From Epiperipatus broadwayi (taxonomy: Eukaryota > Onychophora > Udeonychophora > Euonychophora > Peripatidae), in contig JAQFVV010012434.1 in NCBI GenBank assembly GCA_028023455.1, positions 6,996,157 to 7,060,156 of the forward strand: a DNA stretch of 64,000 nt, in the 5' to 3' direction. Below are positions 1-11,756 of the stretch, piece by piece. Position 1 is the first letter of the stretch. Each line of letters opens with the position of its first letter. The notes under the pieces are model-generated. The model made no database searches. It was not told the DNA's origin and was given only the letters and a program-made list of their open reading frames with translations. The position numbers were made by a program, and so were the translations under genes.

Positions 1-3000
1 ACAATAAATCATTTTTATTTTGATATACTTCAATTTGCCACAACTTAAGAGGCAACTTTAAAAGAAATATATAGATCTTAAGAATGAAAGCAGTATTGAC
101 ATAGCAGGAATAAAAACATCAATAAGATTGATGAAAATTTCGCCATTATATTTGAAGAACAAAATGGTCACTCTGCATTTTCACAGATCGCAACCTGGAG
201 AGAGAGAGAGTTTTTTTGGACATAAGGAGAAATGAAGTTGGGCCTTTTTTACCCTTAAGCCTTACTGTCCGACAATGAGGAGGATCCTGAACAATTAAAA
301 TCCGCAATATTAGCTTAGATATCCTAAAATACATATATTAAAACAATAGCGAGTTCATTTGACTTAGAATAATTTGCTTATGTCAGCAATGCTTATATTA
401 ATGGAGTAGATGCTTTATTCATGTCCATTATTTAAATTTAATAATAAACAAAGTAATTGCCAAAGTGTAGCGACTTGAACTTTTTTCAAAATCGAATTGG
501 AATAAAACAATCATGACTATAATGTCATACTAAATAACAATAAAAGTAATTACCTTTTATTTAGAGATTTTCCAAATGCAAATTTCATTGAAAACCCTCT
601 TTAATATATCGTCAAAGCACACTAAAATCTATTGCGATAAATATTCATTTCTTTCTCACAAACTCGAATTAGTGCTCTAATGATATATAGGTATTATAGG
701 ATTATGTTTAATAAAGTAATTCCAACTCGGTGAACAAAAATGAGCTAAACAAATATTCACTTATTTGTGAGAGCATTAGATCAATAATCAATCAAGGGCT
801 GATTGAAAATATTTAAGGAAGATTTCAATTCACTGAATTAGATTTATTGGTACATAAATACTTAAATATTTTAAATCATAAATTAATAAATAACAGGAAA
901 CCGCCATAAGAAAAGAAATATGAAATAAAAGGCATTTTAAAGAGAAACTAGTAAAGTTGAATTAATATTATAGAGAACAATGACAAAAGTAAAAATACAA
1001 AAGATGTATAAATATTACATATATTAAAAAAATGTGTTTATCTAGGATAGGGTGACAATATTTAATTACTGATGCCTTAATATGAGACGAAAGCCATTTA
1101 AAACAAGAAAAGTGAATTATATATTTTAGAAAGAATTCTTTTGGCAGTAATATTACCTTCCAACAAGTCCTTTCACGTGTAGGCTTCATAACTGCTCACA
1201 AGTTCCTTTTGGAGAGTGAAATGAGTCACTTTTCCATCGATGAAATAGCTAGCTACTTTTTTATTTTTCAGCAAAGTTCATTCACCAATAGTTCTCTTTA
1301 TGATTTCAGGAGGCATTAGATGTTTTTACGGTAGCATACTGATGTTATTGGTAAAGGCTCAGGGTATGTCTATGTGCCCCGACCTTAGCCTACATTTTTG
1401 CATATATTAAATCATAAAATAGACTGACATAGATTCGAGCCACAACTCATTCATTATAGTATCCTTATCTTCTTCACTCCCTTTTTGGGGGGTATTTATA
1501 CTATTTTAGCCATTGCTCCAGAATATTCTATCTTTCCATAGCTCCAGGCATTATTCTGTCCATTCATTTAAAATAATTTGCTCTATTGTGATTCTAAGAT
1601 ACACTCTTCTGATAATCTTTTAAGTCTTTTGTTACAAATCCATTTTTAGTTCGCAAATGGATTACTAAGATAAAATAAAATTAATTTAAGATAAGTCCCT
1701 TCCTTTTCATTCATAGATGAAAGTAAATGCATTACCCTTTGTTGAGTGGCCTACGTGACTTTCCAGATTTATCCAAAAGAATGTGACTTTTAATCACTAA
1801 AATTTAATAGAAAAATGTAAAAGTAGTTTTTAAGCAAATCTATTTAATGGACTTTACAATTAATATTTAAAATAGGTGCATATATATATAATATCCACAC
1901 ACAAAAATATGTAATAAATAAATCTTATTCGATTAAAATTAACATTATTTAACCCTTATTATAGAAATTAAAGTAAAATTAAAAGGTTCATTATTAAATG
2001 AATATAACAAGGCTAAAAAAAAAAGATTTGGTGTGTATGAATATAAAACTATCTGTTAAACAAATTTACTATTAAAAAGGTAGAGATCAGTTTGATCTCA
2101 GGTTAGTGCTAAAGAAGTCATAAAACTTGGATCGAGTTTGGATCCAATCGTTTCATTATATATATGATTATTCACATATGCTGAAATTTTTTTAGTAGAA
2201 CAACTAATTCTTATCACAGTAGGTGCATAAGAGCAGTCAGCTTTATGAGAATTAAGTAAAGTGAAAAATTTACAAAGATGATTTTTAGTTGACAATAAAA
2301 ATCAAATATGTTTCAGTCAAGAAGGTCTTTGAGCTGAAAATAATATTTTGAAACAATTTATTTACAATTTTTTGGGTTATAAGTTCTTAATATTTAAAAA
2401 TAATGGAGAATAATCTTTATTCATAATTATTATTACTTTTTTTATAATCTGGTTTATAATAATGTCCCTTCTTTCTAAAGATGGTTCAAGAAACTTTTTT
2501 GTTAACTTTAATTTTTATTAATCTATTTATTTAGTTGTAGTTACTAATCAAAGTCAGTACTCTGGTTGAAATATTAAGTAGTATATATAGATAAGTGATT
2601 TTCATTTGTTTGATTATATATAATTTAAATAAAAAAAAATAATATTATAGTATTTAGTCATGTTAGAAAGTGGCATTGAAATAAAAAAAATACACAATAA
2701 ATAAGAAAAAATATACAAGATTAAATGTGCACATAATAAAGGTTTTAATGCCTTATTAAAATGATAATATCACATTCTATCAGTTATCTAACATATTAAT
2801 TTGGGAGCAAAATAAAATGATTGTATTGATTAAATTAATGTGGTTAATATAGAGAGTGTGACTCTGATGTTCATTGTTGCTACCTTTGACTAGTAATCAA
2901 GGTTTATGAAATGAGATATTATAAAATGAAAAAGATTGTTATGCATAAACATGTATGCACATTTATGATAATTATTCATATATGTAGAATTATAAATGAT

Positions 3001-4577
3001 TGCTCAGACCACTAAGCTAACAAATAATTCATAAGATTAAATCAAACATTGACTTAGTAAATAGCTTGAGTTAAGATGATGGAACTATAATAGATTAATA
3101 ATGGTAAACATGAAAATTGCACTGAATTTAAGTGGGAGAGCAATTCATTAACAAATATATGAATTTATTTTTTAAATAATTTTTTAATAGTTAATTTAAT
3201 TTAAGATCAATAGCTTTTGAGTGGTTAAATTAAAAAAATAATCATAATAGAATTGAATTTTGAAAAAAGAGAAGTAAGAAAAATAAAATTTCAGATTAAA
3301 TTATTTTTGTGTTCAATTTTGTAAATAAAATTGTAATAAAGACAAAATATAAATAAGAGGTTAATTATTGTATGGAAAGAATGGGAGTTTAAAAAAAAAT
3401 ACAAAATATTATTGAAGTTAACAATTGTTTATTCAGCAATGCTTGCATGAATTTCCAGAAAAGCAGTAGGAAGAACCACAATAAATAAGTAAATAATTGC
3501 TAACACAACAAATTATTCATCATGTATATGGCACACAAAATTATGTGCTAAATAAAAAAACAATTGAATCATCTGTCTATTGTCTGAAAATCTAATTAAT
3601 AAGAGTATTGGATTTGAGATTAGAGATGCTATAATATGTGGTTATTATCTGCACTACATATAATAAAATGTATTTCTGAGTGGATAGTCCATTTACAAGC
3701 AGAAGAGCAATGGATAAACTAGAATATATCAAATTTACAGACATAGGACTCATGCTATGGAAAAAAAATCAAAGTTTGAAGCGTGTTTACTTTGCACATT
3801 GATAAAAAGGAATTTTCTGAAGATTGTACCTTGAAATACTAAATGATTACATTAAACAGCAATATAAATAGTAATATAAAGTTAAAAGCTTGATTTGAAT
3901 TATATTTACTGAAATCTTCCATAAATATAAATACGATAGCATTAATTTTTAATAGGAGGAGAAACATTCAATAAAGTGTTCATTAATGATATTTTTTTTG
4001 TTTTTTTAATAATTTGTAATATTTTTTTTAACTTTTATTTGTTATATTTTTTTTGAATATAAATTGCTTAATAAGGTAAATGTTTTAGTTTAAAATATAT
4101 CATTAATGTATTAAATGTATTTAACAAATGATTTAAGAGAATATGTGCATTATGTTCAGATATTTTTGAAGATTTTTTCTTTTTCTATATAAGATTATGA
4201 ATGGATGAATAAGAGAAGTACCAGAGGCATGCTATTTTACATACAAAGATGATTTAAGTATTTACATATTTAAATGTAATTTAGCATTTTAAATGTCTTT
4301 ATTTTTTTGTTTGTTATGATTAAAATGTTATTTTAAAATTTAATAGTAATAGTTGCATTCTTTTTTCATTCCATTCTCAACCCACTTGCATGAAATGCCT
4401 TACATTTATATATGTGATTGCAGGTCATCTGATGTATAAAGAAGAGTTTAAAAGCACTTCAAATTGTCCTAGTGTTACATAATTGATAAAAATAAGGTGG
4501 TACTAGAAGTTTAAAAAGTATTAATTTCCTCAAAACAAATAAAGATAATCTGCTGTAAGCAGTATTTTTTATGATCA
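1..4577. other. Intergenic, nothing recognised
   Basis: AT-rich sequence with many homopolymer runs and short TA tracts. The open frames here are short, lack recognisable motifs and have no splice context I trust. I see no transposon termini, tRNA boxes or strong palindromes. Confidence 0.5.
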
Positions 4578-4585
4578 ATCTAGAG

Positions 4586-6414
4586 CAGTGGTCTTCAACC
4601 TTTTTACACTTGTGGACCAGCAAAAATAAGAATAAGATTTCATGGACCAGCAGAAGTTTACAGATAAATTTTCTTAAAGATGTAACCTGCTTAGCTTTAG
4701 ATAAGCATAATTGTTATAACTGACCAAAACAGCACACTAGTTATTGTGTATTGTAATGGTGTTGCTTACCTTCACATGCTGAACACAGAAAACAGTACAA
4801 TAACAATTGTTCTCATTAATGTGCTTGCATTTCTATGTTTATTATTTCATTGTTAAAACATGCAAGAATAAAATGTTATTCACCTGAATGTTGGGAAATA
4901 TCATAGCTAGTGTAATTACATGGCAATGATTATGATAAATGTAATATCTGTATTTAATGTTAAATATACAAGATGGTTATATATATATATATATGGAGGC
5001 TGTCTTTTGATAGTAGTAAGGGCAAAATAAAAATTGTGTAATTAAAATCACCATACAGCCAAATAAAAAAATTCATCATATTTTAAATCTGAAAAAATAA
5101 AGTGAAACATGTAAAAGTCTGAAGTTTTAATGTTATTGTAATTTTTTTTTGCTGGTGTGTTGAAAGGATCAAAAAATGTAATTAATAAGAAAAGTTTTTT
5201 TTAAAAAATTGTTTGTTTTTATTTTTTAAAAAAGTTAACAGAAATTGGTTTTAAAAATAAAAGTTTTAGTATATTAGTGGTATACAAATAAAGCCCAAAA
5301 ATATATTGCCTTATAGGCCCAAAAAAAGTGGGAGTATTTTTAAAAAAAAAAAGAAAACGAAACTTGAAAAAGTCAAAAGTTTTGATCTTATTTTAATTTG
5401 GGGATGGGGGGTGGTGGATTGAGAAATACTTTGTAAAAGTTAGAGACAGAAATTTTTTGGTTGTTTTTCTTTTTAAAAAAAGGTGATAAAAATTGATTTC
5501 AAAAATAAAAGTTAAAGCCAAAAAAGATCTTATTTTAATTTGGGGGTGGGTGGGGGTGAGAAATACTTTGACTTCACTGAGACAAAAGTTACTTTTGGTT
5601 TGTTTTTATTTTTTAAAAAAGGTAATAAAAATTGGTTTTAAAAATAAAAGTTTTAGTATATTAGCAGTATACAAATAAAGGCAAAAAAGATATCGCCTTA
5701 TAGGCCAAAAAAAAGTGGCCGTATTTTTTAAACAAAAAAAAAAAACCTGAAACTTGAAAAAGTCAAAAGTTTTGATCTTACTTTATTTTGGGGTGGGGGG
5801 GGGGGGTGTATTGAGAAATACTTTGTAAAAGTTAGAGACAGAAGTTATTTTTTGGTTTTTATTTGTAAAAAAAGGTAAAAAAAAATTGATTTCAATAATA
5901 AAAGTTAAAACCAAAAAACCCCCACTAAAAATGAAATATTGTATTAACAGAGGGAGTAGAAAAAATTTAAGAGATCAAAAAAGTCATTGTATTTTTAAAA
6001 TTGCAGCCCAGTAACATTACGTTTTATTGTTTTAACACATAAACAATGCTGACAAGCAGCTGTGATTGGCTATCAAAAGACAACTGGAGTTTGTATAATA
6101 AAAAACTTTTTTTTTTTAATTTTGAATTTTTTTAGAAAAATAATAAAAAAAATAATTCTACCCTTGCATAAACATCTGTGATAAATAAAAAAACAAATTA
6201 ATATATGTATGATTGATTAGATTTCATTTTTGTTCTGCTGCTTTTTTTTTAACCTGGTAAAAATGCGATGAAAAAATAAATAAAACTGTTTATATTAATT
6301 AAAAGTTTAAAATCCTATTACTAACTTTCTTGCCAGTCTAGCATGGCCTGGCAAAAAACTTATGTGGCCCGTTGCCGGGCCACCGGGCCATGGACTGGTG
6401 GTTGAAGACCACTG
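4586..6414. mobile_element. Non-autonomous hAT-type DNA transposon
   Basis: The element begins CAGTGGTCTTCAACC at 4586 and ends with its exact reverse complement at 6400-6414, giving 15-bp terminal inverted repeats. It is flanked by a perfect 8-bp direct repeat ATCTAGAG (4578-4585 and 6415-6422), the target-site duplication length of hAT elements. Near both ends there is related sequence about a 'gtggaccag' / 'ctggtcca' block, so the subterminal regions are also inverted. No transposase is encoded in about 1.83 kb. The interior is low-complexity with G-runs and internal repeats, so it must rely on a transposase supplied elsewhere. It appears to be a single clean insertion. Confidence 0.93.
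5268..5890. repeat. Internal tandem repeats of the hAT element
   Basis: Blocks recur with a period near 385 bp: 'gtatacaaataaag' then 'gccttatagg' occurs near 5279-5320 and again near 5667-5705. The segment 'aaaagtcaaaagttttgatc' followed by a G-rich run and 'gagaaatacttt' occurs near 5370 and 5760, with a shortened version near 5525. The G-rich tracts (near 5400, 5540 and 5790) lie at equivalent places in each copy. Confidence 0.75.
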
Positions 6415-6422
6415 ATCTAGAG

Positions 6423-6899
6423 AAATAAATAATAACAATTACTGCCACGGGAATATAAACAATTCATCAGTAATACTTTATTAAGATCTCATCTTAAGTA
6501 ATCAAACTTTGTAATCAATAATGATGGGTGATTCTAACAATTATCCAGAAATTGACCAATGATGTGATGGATAGGTACATAGTGACTGTTAGTGTGTGGC
6601 ATATTAATCTTACTCAACATTAGTGGTATACATTCATTACAAAATGACTACTAATACCAGTATGATTTTATCTATTACAGAGTATTTAAATATGAATGAG
6701 TATTTCCATGGAATAATCTAAATAATTTTTTTTTCAATTACAGTGCAATCAAGACTACAAACAATTAAAATTGGAAGAGCCATATGATTTAGCAAATAAA
6801 ATTTGTCTGAACTACTTTAAAGTAAAAGGTAGACATGCCTGTTGCTTAATTATCAGACTATTATAAGAGTTAGTAATCACATATAAATACCATATATAT
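6423..6899. other. Spacer between hAT and LTR elements
   Basis: AT-rich spacer with no supported feature. Confidence 0.4.
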
Positions 6900-8973
6900 T
6901 ATAACAATCGAAATGAAAGTGAAGATCGAATCTAACCGCAAACTACGATATCTGCTCTACAGAGCGCCATCTAGGCATTTAAACCTAGAAAAATTTATAG
7001 AGTAGGCAGATACGCGCTGTTAAGATTCCACTTTATTTAAATATTCCGATCGTTAGCCCAAGTCACTAGCTCAGTGGAGACGCAGAGATAAAAATCTATA
7101 AATTTTATATCTTAAATATAAAAGAATAAAAGCCACTGCCAGAAATTAACACATAAAAATATTTATTTACGCACATATAAAATAACATTTAAATTTTGAG
7201 GAATAAGTTTAACATTTTAGATTTTTATATTAACTTTTAATTTTACATTTAACTAAGTTTCAATGAGTTTAATATTTTATTTAGATAGTCAAGTATGAAT
7301 AGACTACATAGATCTGCATTTGAAAAGAAAATATTCTTCCCTGATTTAACCTTAGGCAACAAATTTCGCAACCAAACTGGCGCCAATCCATCTGATACAT
7401 TCATGTATTCAATGTAGCATGATACGACAACACAAAATACTATACTGTCAGGAAACGTACATCTGAACAATAAGTAGAAATAGAGAAGACATTGACTCTC
7501 CACCAACAGGAATGTGACATCTGTTGGCAAGTAGAACAATAAACAAAAAACTCCATAGGAATGGACTGCGGTCTTCTGCCGACTTACAAACCCATCCATA
7601 GGCAAACAGAGGGTGTGTGGCGTATATCTATAATCCTGCCCATAGCGGACCTCATACTACATCTACTAATTACACAAATATATCCAATCCATTGAACCAA
7701 TTCAACTACGAAATGAATAACCTAAGATTACCCTCCCTTAATATAACTTTACAAAACTATATAGCCATTCACGCCCGACTTAAATTTAACATTTAAATAC
7801 GTTCGCACAAATGCATTTTATAAAATTTGTTTTAAAATGTTGAGTACAGATCAGCTGCACAGATTCCACGGTCAAAAACATTCCAAATTAAACACAACCG
7901 ATCAAAATACAAAGTCATCGATAAACGTCACTTGCATAGGGAATATACAAATCCCATTAGCATTCATCGTAAGATGCTTGCAGTGATATCGTTGACATAT
8001 ATTCTAATCGAATGTGAAAACCACAACATTATCAACCGCTAACGAATCTATGCAACGTCTATACCCAACCTAAATTTCATCATTTAAAATTTAAACAATA
8101 AACAATTTATACAATAAGAAAAAAAAAAAATGGAAATGATTTTTATCAATCGGAAAACATATAAAATTAAACATTATTAATTTGATTTAAAAACTTACAA
8201 AAGTCAGATAAGAGTCCGTTTTAACATTTAAGTTGGCTTGTTTATCAATTTATAAAACTTGACGAAAGTTCTTAATTGATTTTAATAATTGTTCATTTCA
8301 TATAGCTTATGGTAGAAGAGTCCAGGTTTCTGCTTTTAATTCCCGCGACGCCTCCATTGGAAGATAATGTTCTGGAGATGGCAATAGCTGGTTCAAGGTA
8401 TCACAGTCTTTTCCTTTTTTTAAATAGAGAGTGTGGTATGTGCGTCCTACCACCTCTCAAACACACAACGCTGGAACTGTCCGAAAAAACTGTATTTCCC
8501 TTTTTATATTATCCACACGGATTCAATTAACAAAACGTCACTAATCCATCACTTTCGTTAGGGTCCGAGCCAAGGCTTAGTGCTTCCATTGGTCAAGCTA
8601 AAATCTCTTTCTTCTCTTATCTAACTTTTCATCTGACTTTTTAATTACACAGCTTTTAGATAATTAATAAACAATCATTTCCATTTACAGATTACAGGAA
8701 TTAATTAATACCTGTTTTTATTTTAACTTACGTTATTTTTTTATTAAAATATTTTTATATTTCAATCTTGTATTTTTTTATTAAAAAAAATACGTTCAAA
8801 TACTTTTTTTTTTGTTTATGAAAAAAATATTTTTAAAGTTTAGCATCTGTGCGAATATATATATATATGTTTAACAAACATTTTAATTTTAGCGTTTAGT
8901 TTTTTCCTTTTATTTGCGAACTTTTAAGTTTTTATTTTAAATTAATGTAACGACATATTTATATATCGTTACA
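6900..8973 (-). repeat. LTR, 3' copy in element orientation
   Basis: Matches 9681-11756 almost throughout, with scattered substitutions and small indels; for example 6940-6965 differs from 9722-9747, and an A-run differs near 8120. Ends 'cgttaca' at 8973. An open frame of 118 codons at 7249-7605 (minus) recurs shortened in the other LTR. It has no recognisable domain and I do not call it a gene. Confidence 0.88.
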
Positions 8974-9680
8974 TATCAGTAAACTTCCTCAAAAAACAAA
9001 AACATTAAAAAAAAAAAAAAGAATTTACTTAGTGTTAGTAATTACGTTACACAAATTTGTTATATATGAAATTTCAAAAGGACAAAACTTTTTTTTTAAA
9101 AGACAAAACAGTAATTACAAATATAATGATAAAAAAAAAGTTGACTGATGATTCCTTACTACCAGCTAAATTTCTGCCCCCTCCCTTCCAAGTTTCATTT
9201 CTCCTACCTTTAACTATTACTTAGGCAAGTTTGAACGATTAGATTTTAATTTAACAAGACTTTTTTTTAAAAAAAAAAAAAATATGATTTAGATTTATTA
9301 TTACGTTTTATTTATTAGTTTTTATTCCTCGAATTTATCTCTACATATGCGCAATTTTTCTTACTGGCAGCACTTTTTAAACAAAATTTCAAACTGTAAC
9401 TCCACATCAATACAACAAATATATTTATACTAATTTCAGAAAAAATATTACGGGCATGATTTATTTTCAAAAGTACTAGTGGTTTATTAAACATCTGGCT
9501 ATAACTTTACGTTAGTACAAAAATGTACTTATTTCAGAAAAAACAACAAATGTTATTTGCATGATTCACTTTTAAAATTCTCAGGGCACTCGTGATTTAT
9601 TAAAGATAGAAAATTTCATCATCATCAATTCCCCTTCTCAGGGTCAATCTCTGAGGTAAGGCCACACTTGGGATGCCAAT
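8974..9680 (-). other. LTR-element interior without coding capacity
   Basis: 707 bp rich in A and T homopolymers. No open frame above 60 codons and no retroviral-type motif. A short purine stretch (gaggaag on the minus strand, near 8980-8990) is where a polypurine tract would be expected beside the 3' LTR, but the match is weak. Confidence 0.6.
9662..9678 (-). promoter_or_regulatory. Putative tRNA primer-binding site
   Basis: On the minus strand TGGCATCCCAAGTGTGG begins 2 bases inside the 5' LTR. A leading TGG complements the CCA end of a tRNA, as in LTR-element primer-binding sites. I cannot assign the tRNA. Confidence 0.55.
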
Positions 9681-11756
9681 TATAACGATCGAAATGAAAG
9701 TGAAGATCGAATCTAACCGCAAAAACAATATCTGCAACTACCAGGGCGCCATCTAGGCATTTGAGCCTAGAAAAATTTATAGAGTAGGCAGATACGCGCT
9801 GTTAAGATTCCACTTTATTTAAATATTCCGATCGTTAGCCCAAGTCACTAGCTCAGTGGAGACGCAGAGATAAAAATCTATAAATTTTATATCTTAAATA
9901 TAAAAGAATAAAAGCCACTGCCAGAAATTAACACATAAAAATATTTATTTACGCACATATAAAATAACATTTAAATTTTGAGGAATAAGTTTAACATTTT
10001 AGATTTTTATATTAACTTTTAATTTTACATTTAACTAAGTTTCAATGAGTTTAATATTTTATTTAGATAGTCAAGTATGAATAGACTACATAGATCTGCA
10101 TTTGAAAAGAAAATATTCTTCCCTGATTTAACCTTAGGCAACAAATTTCGCAACCAAACTGGCGCCAATCCATCTGATACATTCATGTATTCAATGTAGC
10201 ATGATACGACAACACAAAATACTATACTGTCAGGAAATGTACATCTGAACAATAAGTAGAAATAGAGAAGACATTGACTCTCCACCAACAGGAATGTGAC
10301 ATCTGTTGGCAAGTAGAACAATAAACAAAAAAACTCCATAGGAATGGACTGCGGTCTTCTGCCGACTTACAAACCCATCCATAGGCAAACAGAGGGTGTG
10401 TGGCGTATATCTATAATCCTGCCCATAGCGGACCTCATACTACATCTACTAATTACACAAATATATCCAATCCATTGAACCAATTCAACTACGAAATGAA
10501 TAACCTAAGATTACCCTCCCTTAATATAACTTTACAAAACTATATAGCCATTCACGCCCGACTTAAATTTAACATTTAAATACGTTCGCACAAATGCATT
10601 TTATAAAATTTGTTTTAAAATGTTGAGTACAGATCAGCTGCACAGATTCCACGGTCAAAAACATTCCAAATTAAACACAACCGATCAAAATACAAAGTCA
10701 TCGATAAACGTCACTTGCATAGGGAATATACAAATCCCATTAGCATTCATCGTAAGATGCTTGCAGTGATATCGTTGACATATATTCTAATCGAATGTGA
10801 AAACCACAACATTATCAACCGCTAACGAATCTATGCAACGTCTATACCCAACCTAAATTTCATCATTTAAAATTTAAACAATAAACAATTTATACAATAA
10901 GAAAGAAAAAAAAATGGAAATGATTTTTATCAATCGGAAAACATATAAAATTAAACATTATTAATTTGATTTAAAAACTTACAAAAGTCAGATAAGAGTC
11001 CGTTTTAACATTTAAGTTGGCTTGTTTATCAATTTATAAAACTTGACGAAAGTTCTTAATTGATTTTAATAATTGTTCATTTCATATAGCTTATGGTAGA
11101 AGAGTCCAGGTTCCTGCTTTTAATTCCCGTGACGCCTCCATTGGAAGATAATGTTCTGGAGATGGCAATAGCTGGTTCAAGGTATCACAGTCTTTTCCTT
11201 TTTTTAAATAGAGAGTGTGGTATGTGCGTCCTACCACCTCTCAAACCCACAACGCTGGAACTGTCGAAAAAACTGTATTTCCCTTTTTATATTAATCCAC
11301 ATGGATTCAATCAACAAAACGTCACTAATCCATCACTTTCGTTAGGGTCCGAGCCAAGGCTTAGTGCTTCCATTGGTCAAGCTAATTTCCCTTTCTTCTC
11401 TTATCTAACTTTTCATCTGACTTTTTAATTACACAGCTTTTAGATAATTAATAAACAATCATTTCCATTTACAGATTACAGGAATTAATTAATACCTGTT
11501 TTTATTTTAACTTACGTTATTTTTTTATTAAAATATTTTTATATTTCAATCTTGTATTTTTTTATTAAAAAAAATACGTTCAAATACTTTTTTTTTTTGT
11601 TTATGAAAAAAATATTTTTAAAGTTTAGCATCTGTGCGAATATATATATATGTTTAACAAACATTTTAATTTTAGCGTTTAGTTTCTTCCTTTTATTTGC
11701 GAACTTTTAAGTTTTTATTTTAAATTAATGTAACGACATATTTATATATCGTTACA
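9681..11756 (-). repeat. LTR, 5' copy in element orientation
   Basis: Second long terminal repeat. It begins 'tataacgatcg' on the plus strand and ends in a short palindromic block 'gtaacgac...atcgttaca' at 11729-11756, which also ends the other copy. The open frame at 10031-10339 (minus) equals the C-terminal part of the 118-codon frame in the partner LTR. A one-base difference in an A-run removes its start. Confidence 0.88.

Larger units (their letters stand above)
6900..11756 (-). mobile_element. Non-autonomous LTR retroelement (LARD-like)
   Basis: Two long direct repeats (6900-8973 and 9681-11756) of about 2.07 kb, nearly identical, enclose 707 bp of unique sequence. Read on the minus strand each begins TGTAACGA and ends near CGTTATA, close to the TG...CA rule with inverted termini. 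A primer-binding-like site starting TGG lies 2 bases inside the minus-strand 5' LTR, which sets the orientation. The flanking 'atat' (6896-6899 and 11757-11760) could be a 4-bp target duplication but sits in TA-rich DNA. The interior has no gag, protease, RT or integrase, so this is a large retrotransposon derivative needing proteins from elsewhere. The superfamily is not determinable from this copy. Confidence 0.85.

Noticed and set aside
8309-8530. Plus-strand coding frame, repeated at 11093-11428
   Set aside because: It lies within the LTRs, differs by frame-changing indels between copies, and has no recognisable domain.
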